Below, one piece after another: positions 1 to 8,053 of a stretch of 64,000 nucleotides of DNA. The stretch is taken from contig NZ_BMFZ01000006.1 in NCBI RefSeq assembly GCF_014639435.1, positions 186,001-250,000 on the forward strand, given 5' to 3'. A program made the position numbers and the translations under genes. Every line of letters begins with the position of its first letter. The stretch's first letter is position 1. The DNA is from Hafnia psychrotolerans (GTDB taxonomy: Bacteria; Pseudomonadota; Gammaproteobacteria; Enterobacterales; Enterobacteriaceae). The notes beneath the pieces were generated by a model, which saw nothing but the letters and a program-made list of their open reading frames with translations, ran no database searches and was not told the origin of the DNA.

Positions 1-682
1 TAATTCTCAATTAAATCAGTTAGATGAATAGAGGATGTCGGACTGATATAAACAGTTTAATCTCCGGCAACTGACAGTTGAGTGGACGGCGATGACAACG
101 ATGACATAAAGACAGAATCGTGCTGGACAAAAGAGGCGTGATTTGAGCATTTCTGGCGGGTAATGACACTGCCAGAAATTCAGATTTAACGTAGCGACGT
201 CAACGAAGATCAGCATTATCGAAGAGCAAATAACAATCCTGGTCTGGAGATCCTCCTGATGTTTTCATCAGCAAAACCAGACGGGTAAGGGTAAGAACAG
301 GTTGGATAGAGGCTATTTAAACAGCATTAATTCAATTTAACATAATATACATTATGCGCACCGAGATGGAGATAGGTAAAATCTGGGGTTTTGGCGCTGT
401 CATTGTGTTGCTCGCAGATCTGCCGTTTTGCGACAGCATTTTAATCGCAGTCCGTAAGTGATTATGCAAAGCGGATTGCTATGCTGATACCTCACCCGTT
501 GAAACGTAACAAAACATCTGGATGACACAGACTGGATGAATTTTGTTTAGCGGAGACGCCGGGCAAAAAATCCCAGCGCTCACTGAATCAGATCCCTGTT
601 TAGCAGCAACTCTGCGATCAACATTTCACACAGACCTTCGCTGCTAAATTTCTGAATATCAAGAAAAGGCAGAATCTATAAC
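1..682. other. Gene-free terminus DNA around dif
   Basis: No convincing gene is visible here. A 9-bp inverted repeat (ATTTCTGGC at 149-157 and GCCAGAAAT at 171-179) could form a hairpin but has no T-run after it. The dif site lies at 335-362. On the minus strand around 580-680 there is an open run of about 30 codons with no start or ribosome site, which looks like a decayed gene end. Confidence 0.5.
335..362 (-). other. dif: dif chromosome dimer resolution site
   Basis: Read on the minus strand this 28-bp block starts GGTGCGCATAA (XerC arm) and ends TTATGTTAAAT (XerD arm) around a 6-bp centre TGTATA. As far as I can recall it is identical to the E. coli dif site. XerC and XerD recombine dif under FtsK control to resolve chromosome dimers at division. 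The Ter/tus locus 61 kb to the right and the uniform direction of KOPS octamers in the window support this call. Confidence 0.93.
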
Positions 683-862
683 TTATTTATCACGGTTAAC
701 ATCATCAGATTTGATGCTTTCAGCGAGTTCTTTCTCCAGCGATGTAATGTATTTTTTAACCAGTTCGTAGTTCTGTCGTCCGTTGCCATTACTTTTCCAG
801 GTGTCTCTTTCCCGGCGAGCCCGTTTTAAATCGAACTCGATGTTCTCAACTGTGCGTGTCAT
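683..862 (-). CDS. Small charged protein, function unknown (59 aa)
   Basis: A 59-codon frame with a good ribosome site: AGGAG lies about 9 bases before the ATG at 862. The product starts MTRTVENIEF and is rich in Lys, Arg, Glu and Asp, with heptad-like spacing in its second half (roughly residues 30-50), so a short helix or coiled coil is likely. There is no signal peptide, membrane segment or cysteine. I do not recognise the family. It stands alone between dif and a decayed regulator gene, so context gives no clue to its role. The strong Shine-Dalgarno sequence and protein-like composition are the case for its being real. Confidence 0.55.
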   Translation of the reverse strand: MTRTVENIEFDLKRARRERDTWKSNGNGRQNYELVKKYITSLEKELAESIKSDDVNRDK

Positions 863-979
863 TTCTTACTACTCCTAAAGGACAAATACTTATGTTTCGC
901 TGACGTTGTCAGGGAGACGATTATCACATCAATTTAATGAATCACGTAGTATTAACACAAGACATGCCAAACGGCACGT

Positions 980-987
980 CCCTGCCC
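980..987 (-). other. KOPS-type octamers pointing to dif
   Basis: CCCTGCCC on the plus strand is GGGCAGGG on the minus strand and fits the FtsK-orienting consensus GGGNAGGG. The same orientation occurs at 26671-26678, 37740-37747, 46702-46709, 52807-52814, 54484-54491 and 62114-62121. I found none in the opposite orientation in a manual scan. FtsK loads on such sites and moves towards dif, which here lies to the left of all of them. Confidence 0.65.
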
Positions 988-1023
988 TTTACCACTTTGC
1001 CCACGAGTTCCTTGTAAAGCTGT

Positions 1024-1248
1024 TTATGCTTTCTTTTTTTCAATCAGTGAATCGTTACTCATCACCATATCGATGAAATTATCACGAATTAAATCCGCTA
1101 TGCGTTCATCCCAGGCAATGCCCACTTTCCAACTGACAAAACTCCCCGTTAAGGGGATGCGGTTAATCGTAGTTGGAGCGATATGCACAATACTCTCCGG
1201 CAAGATTGCCACGCCAATACCGGCAATAACCAGCGCCAGGTACCACAT
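1024..1248 (-). pseudogene. C-terminal remnant of a LysR-type regulator
   Basis: About 74 codons read like the end of a LysR effector-binding domain: the segment GVAILPES followed by a beta-strand and a helix is typical of the last 70 residues of this family. The DNA-binding N-terminus and most of the effector domain (about 220 residues) are absent. Just past the break, from about 1250, the plus strand carries a different open tail that ends at 1330, so the break looks like a deletion junction joining two gene ends. The ATG at 1248 has no clear ribosome site. Treat it as non-functional. Confidence 0.55.
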
Positions 1249-1436
1249 TCTGACCGAGCGTCAAGGCTACGAACGAGACGCCATTACGGCGCGTTTTTCT
1301 GATGAGGATACGGGGGTGAAAAAAGCCTGACCGGGAGCAATGAGCCGTTTACACATCATCTCTTTGACTCTTACAATGAGCGGATTAAGCGGCTCAGTCT
1401 TCATCAAATAATCTGACCGCATCAACAGGGATCCCC

Positions 1437-1742
1437 ATGAAAAACATCACCTTCTACTCCCGTTTCGAAACCGATATTCTGGCAGGCTGCAAAACCATCA
1501 CCCTGCGTGAAGCCAGCGATGCACAATTTGTGGCGGGAGACCGCATACGCGTTTCGCGTTACGAAGATGACGTGTTTTTCTGCAATATTGAAGTGATCGC
1601 AGTAACGCCAGTGCAGTTCGCAGAGTTGAACCAGTATCATGCCGTTCAGGAAAATATGATGCTGGACGAGCTGAAACAGGTGATCTCGGAAATTTATCCC
1701 GGTCTTAATGAACTGTTTATGATTGAGTTCCGCCTGATTTGA
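1437..1742 (+). CDS. yqfB: N4-acetylcytidine amidohydrolase (ASCH domain)
   Basis: This 101-residue protein matches the YqfB family in length and layout: a single ASCH domain, beta-barrel like, with the usual MKNITFYSRFE opening, the KTITLR segment near residue 20 and the hydrophobic end LFMIEFRLI. YqfB of E. coli hydrolyses N4-acetylcytidine to cytidine and acetate, a salvage step for breakdown products of modified RNA; the role here is taken from the family. The gene is monocistronic and faces tag tail to tail, 78 bp apart. AGGG of CAGGGATCCCC precedes the start as a modest ribosome site. Confidence 0.85.
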   Translation: MKNITFYSRFETDILAGCKTITLREASDAQFVAGDRIRVSRYEDDVFFCNIEVIAVTPVQFAELNQYHAVQENMMLDELKQVISEIYPGLNELFMIEFRLI

Positions 1743-1820
1743 TCGGCTAATCCAGAGCGATGTGCAGAAAGCCGAACATGAGTCGCTATTAAAAGTGACA
1801 CCGTCACAGTACTGTCAGTT

Positions 1821-2408
1821 TTATATCTCTGCAGCGACCTGAATACGGCGAAAACAGTCAGGATGATGAGTATTTATTAGCCCGGTAGCTTCCATCCAGG
1901 CATAGACAATTGTCGGGCCGACGAAGGTAAAACCGCGCTTTTTCAGGTCCTTTGAAATGCGTTCGGACAGCGCATCTTTGGTCGGCACCGGACCGACGTG
2001 CTGAATAGGTTTCCCTCCCACCTGCGACCAGATCCACTGACCAAACTCTTCACCCGCCTGTTGCATGGCAAGATACGCACGGGCATTTTTCACTACCGCA
2101 TTAATCTTAGCGCGCGAGCGAATAATGTCTGCGTTGCCAACCAGTCTTTCGATATCCTCTTCGGTGAACTGCGCCACTTTCTGGGGATCGAAACCACAAA
2201 ATGCCAGCCGGAAGGCTTCGCGTTTTTTCAAAATAATGCGCCATGAAAGCCCGGCCTGAAAACCGTCCAGCATCAGTTTCTCCCACAATGCCCGGCTGTC
2301 ATGTACTGGCTTGCCCCACTCGGTGTCGTGGTAATGCAGCATCATCGGGTCGGAAAAACCCCATTGGCAGCGGGGCCGGGTATCCTGTGACAATATTTCA
2401 TCGGACAT
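1821..2408 (-). CDS. tag: DNA-3-methyladenine glycosylase I
   Basis: Tag removes 3-methyladenine from alkylated DNA as the first step of base-excision repair. The 195-residue product has the family hallmarks: RCQWG near the N-terminus (first zinc-binding Cys), YHDTEWG, the substrate-pocket segment DGFQAGLSW, and the C-terminal zinc ligands in NTHHPDCFR. An open frame continues upstream into bcsC, but MSDEI at 2408 fits the family start and gives the normal length. The gene begins 13 bp after the bcsC stop on the same strand, so it may be co-transcribed with the cellulose genes, although it has nothing to do with cellulose in function. Confidence 0.93.
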   Translation of the reverse strand: MSDEILSQDTRPRCQWGFSDPMMLHYHDTEWGKPVHDSRALWEKLMLDGFQAGLSWRIILKKREAFRLAFCGFDPQKVAQFTEEDIERLVGNADIIRSRAKINAVVKNARAYLAMQQAGEEFGQWIWSQVGGKPIQHVGPVPTKDALSERISKDLKKRGFTFVGPTIVYAWMEATGLINTHHPDCFRRIQVAAEI

Positions 2409-2421
2409 GCGCTTTTCCCAT

Positions 2422-5400
2422 TTACTTGAAGTCGCCGTAAGGCACCAACGGCTGTGGTGGCATATCCAGATCCCCTTGCCAGCCTGCCATTGAGTAGCGG
2501 GCATACAACAGAAAATGGCTCGGGGTGTAATCTTTTGCTTGCTGGATGTCGATACTTGCGCCGAGGGTCCAGTGCGATGTCAACCGCCGCTCAACCAGCG
2601 CCTGAGCAGTATAGCCGAAGCCAGAACTGCTGCTACCTTGAATGACCCGGTCTTTGTCCTGCAGCGTATCAGGGATCAGATTCTGTAAAGGATACTGTTT
2701 TTGATCCCGGGTCGTGGACGCCGACCATGAAACCGACCCGCCGATTTGCCATGACCAGTTATCCGTCCGCTGGCGATAATTTACGGGCACCGCCAGCGAG
2801 AAATATTGCTGCGGACTGTAATAACCGCCCTGTCCCAGTGTGTAACCACTGAGATCTTTCTGGTAGTGCCACACCATTGAGTTCAGGCCGATGGTGGCGC
2901 GGCGATCATCCTCGTTGATCATCTTGTAATAATAACCGCCCATCAAACGCTCGCGGCTATTGTCAGCCACGTTCTTACCAGTAAGTTGATGCGCGCTGAT
3001 ATCCCCCCACAGGCCATTGGCTTTACCCTGATCGTAGCTGAAACCAAGACTCACGCCTGTCGCACGAACACCGCCCCATGTCATGCCGGTGTTCGGATCT
3101 TTCGCCCCAGCGAAAGAGAGTAATGAGCTGGAAATGGGCCGCCGCGATACCGTTGCCGTCCAGCCGATATCGTGCCAGTCGCTGCTGTATGCCAGACCGC
3201 CGACCCAGTCGACCACTGGGAAACCCAGCGGTGTGGAGCCGAGATCGCCTTCCCATTGATTGTCTTTATACCCTGCACCGAAACTCACGCCGTCAGCATG
3301 TTGATCCTGATATCGGTTACAGACGATATCGCCACAGGTTCCGAACGATGAGCTGTAATTGCCATTGTCGTTGTTAAAGGTGCCGTTATTCATACGCACA
3401 ACGTCAGAACGCAAGAAAGCGCGCCCCTGAAACCAAGGCATATCGGCCTGCAACATGGTGGTATTGGTTTGGAGATCGGATTTTCCCGGCGTGCCGCTGT
3501 TACTTGCCACGTCCTGATCGAGAGTGAAATTGATATTTTGCTGACGGTATAAGTCATGAGCATCAGAGCGGATACTGCGCTTGAGCCAGTCATCAGTGGG
3601 GTTGATGCGAGTCAGTCCGGTGTAGCTGTCGTTATCTGTTGGCATTTCAGCGGTGATTCCGCTGGCGACCATCGCCTGCTGGTCATCTTCACGAGCAACC
3701 TCTGGATGACCGGTTTGTTGCTCCAGACGGCCGGCATCGCGGTAAATCAGTGCTTTATCCTGACCGGCCGGTAACCCGGCGGCCTCTGTGGTGAGGGGGC
3801 GTAATAAATCGGCAGCTTTTGCCGTTTCGCCGACATCGTACCACGCCATTGCCACACGGCGTTGTTGGTTGAGGCTCAGTCCGCTGGCCGGAAGTTTCGC
3901 GGTTTGTAGCTGTACTCTGGCCACGTCGATGTCGCCATCTGCAGTCAGTTGGTCAACATTATTGAGCGTTTTATCAAGCATAATACGCTGCGCCATCTCG
4001 CGCATACTGTTGTTCCATTGTGCCTGCGGCAGGGTATGTAAATGGTTAAGCGCAGCGTCATCACGGTCCGTGCCGGAAAGATAAAGCGAATAGGCATAGA
4101 CCTGTTGCGGATCAGCCGGACGTCTTGCAGCCAGCTGTTCAAATACCCTGTCAGCGTCACCCTGCCGGCCTATTTCTGTCAGCGCATTGGCGTAATGATA
4201 GATTGTCCACACGTCATCAGGATTGCGGTGCAATATTTTTTCATAGCTCTGTACAGCCTGAGACCACTGACGGTTGGCAGCAAAGCGCGCTGCACTGGCA
4301 GCCAGTAAATCGTTCTGAATGCCCTGTTGCTTATCGCTGAGCTTGGCGCGTTGGGCTGCCGGTAACGTGTTCAGATAATCGAGGGCTTTTTGCGGCGATT
4401 GGCGTTGATAAATATTGGCCAACCCGCGCTGGGCACTGCTGTTATCGCGTTCAAGATTAAGCGCCCGGCGGTAAGCCTGTTCGGCCTGAGCATCATTATG
4501 CCGAATCACCGCGATATCGCCGAGGCCAACTTGTGCCCACGGATCACCCGGGTTAATACGTTGCGCCCGCTGGTAATGAACACCTGCCTGATTGAGTTCG
4601 CCGGCTTTTAGGGCTTTATCGCCCAGATCGATTTCCAGCCAATAGCGATTGGACCGGATCAAGCTGGTCCATTTACTATTGTTATAACCATCCTGCTCGG
4701 CAATTTTGGCCTGTTCAAAGAGGCTGAGTGCCCGCACGCGGTTGCCTGCGCGGGAATAGGCTAAGCCCATAGCGCCAAGCACTTCGGCATCGTTGGGATA
4801 CTCTTCCAGCGCTTTCTTGAGCGGAGCAATGGCTCCGGTTGATCCTCCACGGGCAATCTGCGCCAGCCCGGTCATACGGGCCTGATAATGGGGATCAGCC
4901 AACATCATCTGTTGGCGCTGTAATTCCTGCTGTGCGGCGATCGCCGCTGCCCCGGAATCAAACACGCCCATAAAACGTTGCAGATCTGCCACGCTTTGGT
5001 TGCTTACCGGCTGTGATTTAATTTGTGCCAGCCACATGTCTGCCGCCGGGCCACGCCCTTCATTGGTGTTTGCTACCTGTTTTAACAGTGTGATGGCCTG
5101 TTCTGAACGACCCTGTTCAAAGGACATCTTAGCCAGTTCCAGCCTCAGGCTGACATCGCCAGGATATTGAGTGTTGAGCGCCCACAGCTGTGCCTGCGCC
5201 TGCTCTTTCTGCCCTGGGATCCGGCCAACCAATAGCCAATATTCCATCGCCAGGTCCAGCGTCGGCGGCTGTCCGGCAAATAGCGCATCATACTGCGTGC
5301 GGGCCTCTGACAGACGCCCTGCCATTGCCAATAAGCGCGCCTGTTGTAGTTGTTGCTGAACTTCCGGCTTGGCCATTTTCAGGCTGAGTTGCGCCTGATG

Positions 5401-5727
5401 ATAGATATCTGAATTCGGCGCAGCCTGATGGATTTTCTCCAACTGCTGTTCTGCCAGCACCTGATTACCTTCACGCAGTGCCAGCCGCAGGCGGGCAGAC
5501 AAAACCTGAGGGTTCTCAGGCGCAATCAGTTCCAGGCGGTAGAGCGACTGGCGCACCAGGTCGTCTTGATGGCTGGCTTCGCCAACGCGAACCTGCTCCA
5601 GCAACCACTGCTCCGGTGCTACCTCGGTCGCATAACCCGTCGCAGGCAAAACGATTAGCCCGAAGGTCAGTGTCCACAGACTCAATTTGAGCGGCAAGAT
5701 GCGCGGTGAAAACGAAAAGTTAACCAT
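2422..5727 (-). CDS. bcsC: Cellulose synthase outer-membrane subunit BcsC
   Basis: BcsC forms the periplasmic scaffold and outer-membrane channel through which cellulose leaves the cell. The protein has a signal peptide (about residues 1-35), a long alpha-helical TPR region (about 40-720, with repeated A-x-Y-x-R-A-L type motifs) and a C-terminal beta-barrel of about 350 residues ending in the usual aromatic outer-membrane pattern. I place the start at MVNFSF (5727) because AGGA sits 8 bases before it; a start six codons upstream (5745) would overlap bcsB and lacks a ribosome site. The chosen length is 1101 aa. It directly follows bcsB with a 4-bp gap; the cellulase gene bcsZ, usually found between them, is absent. 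Confidence 0.95.
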   Translation of the reverse strand: MVNFSFSPRILPLKLSLWTLTFGLIVLPATGYATEVAPEQWLLEQVRVGEASHQDDLVRQSLYRLELIAPENPQVLSARLRLALREGNQVLAEQQLEKIHQAAPNSDIYHQAQLSLKMAKPEVQQQLQQARLLAMAGRLSEARTQYDALFAGQPPTLDLAMEYWLLVGRIPGQKEQAQAQLWALNTQYPGDVSLRLELAKMSFEQGRSEQAITLLKQVANTNEGRGPAADMWLAQIKSQPVSNQSVADLQRFMGVFDSGAAAIAAQQELQRQQMMLADPHYQARMTGLAQIARGGSTGAIAPLKKALEEYPNDAEVLGAMGLAYSRAGNRVRALSLFEQAKIAEQDGYNNSKWTSLIRSNRYWLEIDLGDKALKAGELNQAGVHYQRAQRINPGDPWAQVGLGDIAVIRHNDAQAEQAYRRALNLERDNSSAQRGLANIYQRQSPQKALDYLNTLPAAQRAKLSDKQQGIQNDLLAASAARFAANRQWSQAVQSYEKILHRNPDDVWTIYHYANALTEIGRQGDADRVFEQLAARRPADPQQVYAYSLYLSGTDRDDAALNHLHTLPQAQWNNSMREMAQRIMLDKTLNNVDQLTADGDIDVARVQLQTAKLPASGLSLNQQRRVAMAWYDVGETAKAADLLRPLTTEAAGLPAGQDKALIYRDAGRLEQQTGHPEVAREDDQQAMVASGITAEMPTDNDSYTGLTRINPTDDWLKRSIRSDAHDLYRQQNINFTLDQDVASNSGTPGKSDLQTNTTMLQADMPWFQGRAFLRSDVVRMNNGTFNNDNGNYSSSFGTCGDIVCNRYQDQHADGVSFGAGYKDNQWEGDLGSTPLGFPVVDWVGGLAYSSDWHDIGWTATVSRRPISSSLLSFAGAKDPNTGMTWGGVRATGVSLGFSYDQGKANGLWGDISAHQLTGKNVADNSRERLMGGYYYKMINEDDRRATIGLNSMVWHYQKDLSGYTLGQGGYYSPQQYFSLAVPVNYRQRTDNWSWQIGGSVSWSASTTRDQKQYPLQNLIPDTLQDKDRVIQGSSSSGFGYTAQALVERRLTSHWTLGASIDIQQAKDYTPSHFLLYARYSMAGWQGDLDMPPQPLVPYGDFK

Positions 5728-5731
5728 CTGA

Positions 5732-8053
5732 TTAATCCTGATCATCAGAAGATAAACGGCGGCGGCTCAGCGCACGTAACCCGCTCCACAGCAAAATAGC
5801 CATCAGTACCACGGCGAACATTGCCATAAAGGCCAGCAGCACCGGATGGGTCGCCAGTGCGTTCCATATACGCTCCCACCATGGTAAATGACCGACGTAA
5901 TAGACCTCGCCGACTTTCAAGCTGTTCACGCCAGAATCGCGGAAAATAGCGACTGAACCAAATACCTGCGCTCTCTGCTTGCTGTCCTGCAGACCTTTAT
6001 TCAGCATGTCGAAACCTTGCGGGCTGTTGGCCAGCAACGCCACGATACTCCGCTGCTCGTAATAAGGTGATTGCAGTCCGACAACGGCGGAAATCGGTCC
6101 CTGTGCGGTGATTTGCGTATCGGTATCGGCAATGGCATCTCTGGCTGGAGCGTTACTTTCCGGCAGCGCAACCTGGCGTGACGGGATGTTGACCGCACTC
6201 CTTGTTGCGTCAATGAGCAGACTGGCCTTTTTCTCATCTTTCATGCTGCTATCACGCAAATCGGCAGGCAGTGCGCCAATCATTAGCAGATCGGCGTCAG
6301 TGGTTTTGGCCTTCGACCAGTCATCACTTAACGACATGCCTACTGCCGGATAACCTGTCAGCGCACCAATGTTGCCGAGCGTATCGAGCAGGGTTGTTAA
6401 CTCAACCGCCTGCGGCTGAGTTTTCACCAGCACCAACGTTTGCGACAAATCGGCCAAGCGGCTGAACGGGAACCCGGCGTTGGCGAAAGCCCGCAGATCC
6501 GGCATGGCAATAAAGTGGCGGTAGCCAGAGAAGTCAATGGTCGAACTATCATCAATCACCACATGATTCGGCACGGTCGTATAAGTTTCACAGCGCCCTT
6601 CAGTACCGCTCGCCAACAGTGACGTGTAATCAAAATCGAATCGCATCTGGTTAACCGCACCGAGTTTGAGCGCAGGGATCATCAGATCTTTATGACCATC
6701 CAGCAGCCCTTGCAGCAGAGATAAATGCAGCAGTTGCGAATCCTGATCGTGGCCCGGGATTAGCGTGAAATCTTGTACAAATTGGTTATTCAGGCTAATG
6801 CTCATTCTCGAAGTATTTTTAAGCTGCGGCGAGGTATAGCGGTACTTCAGCCGCATGTCGATCCCGTTACTGTTAATGAGGAACAGGTCAGGCGGCAGAT
6901 TCATGTTTAGAGTGATCGGATTCGGTTGTATCCCTTCGGCCTGCAATTGTTCAGCATACTGTTTGAGTTCACCGAAGTGCATCGGCCGGTCGGTGCGCAC
7001 CCAGTTTGGCGCGTCGTAAGGCTGACGTGGGTTTAACTGTTCAACGTGATCGATATTGATCGTTTGGCCACGGAACAGAATATTGCCCTGTGCGATACCT
7101 TTGACGGCGGTCAGTAAATCTTTATCGTCCCGGCCCAGGATCAGCAGCATTTTGACATAGGGATTGTCCGGTCGGCTGACCATTTCCACCGTTGGCCCTT
7201 TGACCGGCGGCATCTCTTTGAGAAAGTCAGGACGCTTATCATTAGTGGCAAATACCACCGCGTGGCTGTCCGGCAGTTGGTTATAAAGCACCGGGAAATT
7301 CTGTCCGCGCCACTGAGCTTTGGCCCCAAACCACGATGCCAGGATGGCAGCCGCTTGCTGCTGACGGGCGTCCGGCGAAGCAGCAAATACCATCGGCAAT
7401 GACAGCGGTCGCGTATCCCGCGCATCAAAGAACGGTACCGGGAAGTGCGATAACTCGTTGCTCAGCGGTAACTTCTGATACTGCAGCGACAGCGAACTGC
7501 CCTTGCCTATTGCCAGCCACAACGTGCTGTTAGCCGGATTTTCACAAATATTCTGATAATGACCAATGAACTCCAGCCGGATCCGATTGAAATCAGTGAT
7601 ATAGCGCGGATCGATAGGCATCTGTAGGTGGTTCTGCTTGCCAAGTTGATCCTTATCGATGACCTCCACACCCATCAACTGGTCATTGAGATAAACCTTG
7701 AGGTGTGACTGCACAGGAATCAACGACGGAGACGGCGTGAATTCGAGGTTTAGCCTGGCCTGTGTCACCACTTCATCACCGCGCACGCCAAATTCAATCT
7801 GGCCGTTCGGCTGGAACCCGCGCAGTGTCATTGCACCCGGCGCGGGTGCAATGTCCTGAAACGCTAACGTCACATCACGGACCGGCGCGCCGGGAATGAT
7901 CATTGGCGCCTGTGCCGGCGGAACAACCGGCAGCGCAGGTTGCATCACAACATTACTGACAGGGGCGAGAGTGGCCGGTGCCTCAGCACTGAAAACCGGT
8001 GCTGTGATACCCAATGCTGCAGCGATCAAAGTAACCCATGGGAGTATTTTCAT
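5732..8053 (-). CDS. bcsB: Cellulose synthase periplasmic subunit BcsB
   Basis: BcsB is the membrane-anchored periplasmic partner of BcsA; its last helix packs against BcsA and its carbohydrate-binding domains guide the glucan towards BcsC. The 773-residue product has a signal peptide (to about residue 23), a Pro/Ala-rich linker, alternating jellyroll and flavodoxin-like domains through about residue 700, and a C-terminal transmembrane helix (about 735-757) followed by a basic tail (SRRRLSS). Length is typical. Its ATG overlaps the bcsA stop by one base (TAATG), showing translational coupling. Confidence 0.95.
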   Translation of the reverse strand: MKILPWVTLIAAALGITAPVFSAEAPATLAPVSNVVMQPALPVVPPAQAPMIIPGAPVRDVTLAFQDIAPAPGAMTLRGFQPNGQIEFGVRGDEVVTQARLNLEFTPSPSLIPVQSHLKVYLNDQLMGVEVIDKDQLGKQNHLQMPIDPRYITDFNRIRLEFIGHYQNICENPANSTLWLAIGKGSSLSLQYQKLPLSNELSHFPVPFFDARDTRPLSLPMVFAASPDARQQQAAAILASWFGAKAQWRGQNFPVLYNQLPDSHAVVFATNDKRPDFLKEMPPVKGPTVEMVSRPDNPYVKMLLILGRDDKDLLTAVKGIAQGNILFRGQTINIDHVEQLNPRQPYDAPNWVRTDRPMHFGELKQYAEQLQAEGIQPNPITLNMNLPPDLFLINSNGIDMRLKYRYTSPQLKNTSRMSISLNNQFVQDFTLIPGHDQDSQLLHLSLLQGLLDGHKDLMIPALKLGAVNQMRFDFDYTSLLASGTEGRCETYTTVPNHVVIDDSSTIDFSGYRHFIAMPDLRAFANAGFPFSRLADLSQTLVLVKTQPQAVELTTLLDTLGNIGALTGYPAVGMSLSDDWSKAKTTDADLLMIGALPADLRDSSMKDEKKASLLIDATRSAVNIPSRQVALPESNAPARDAIADTDTQITAQGPISAVVGLQSPYYEQRSIVALLANSPQGFDMLNKGLQDSKQRAQVFGSVAIFRDSGVNSLKVGEVYYVGHLPWWERIWNALATHPVLLAFMAMFAVVLMAILLWSGLRALSRRRLSSDDQD

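Noticed and set aside
16-216. 66-codon frame on the minus strand next to dif
   Set aside because: No ribosome site, odd composition (many Cys and aromatic residues) and no known family.
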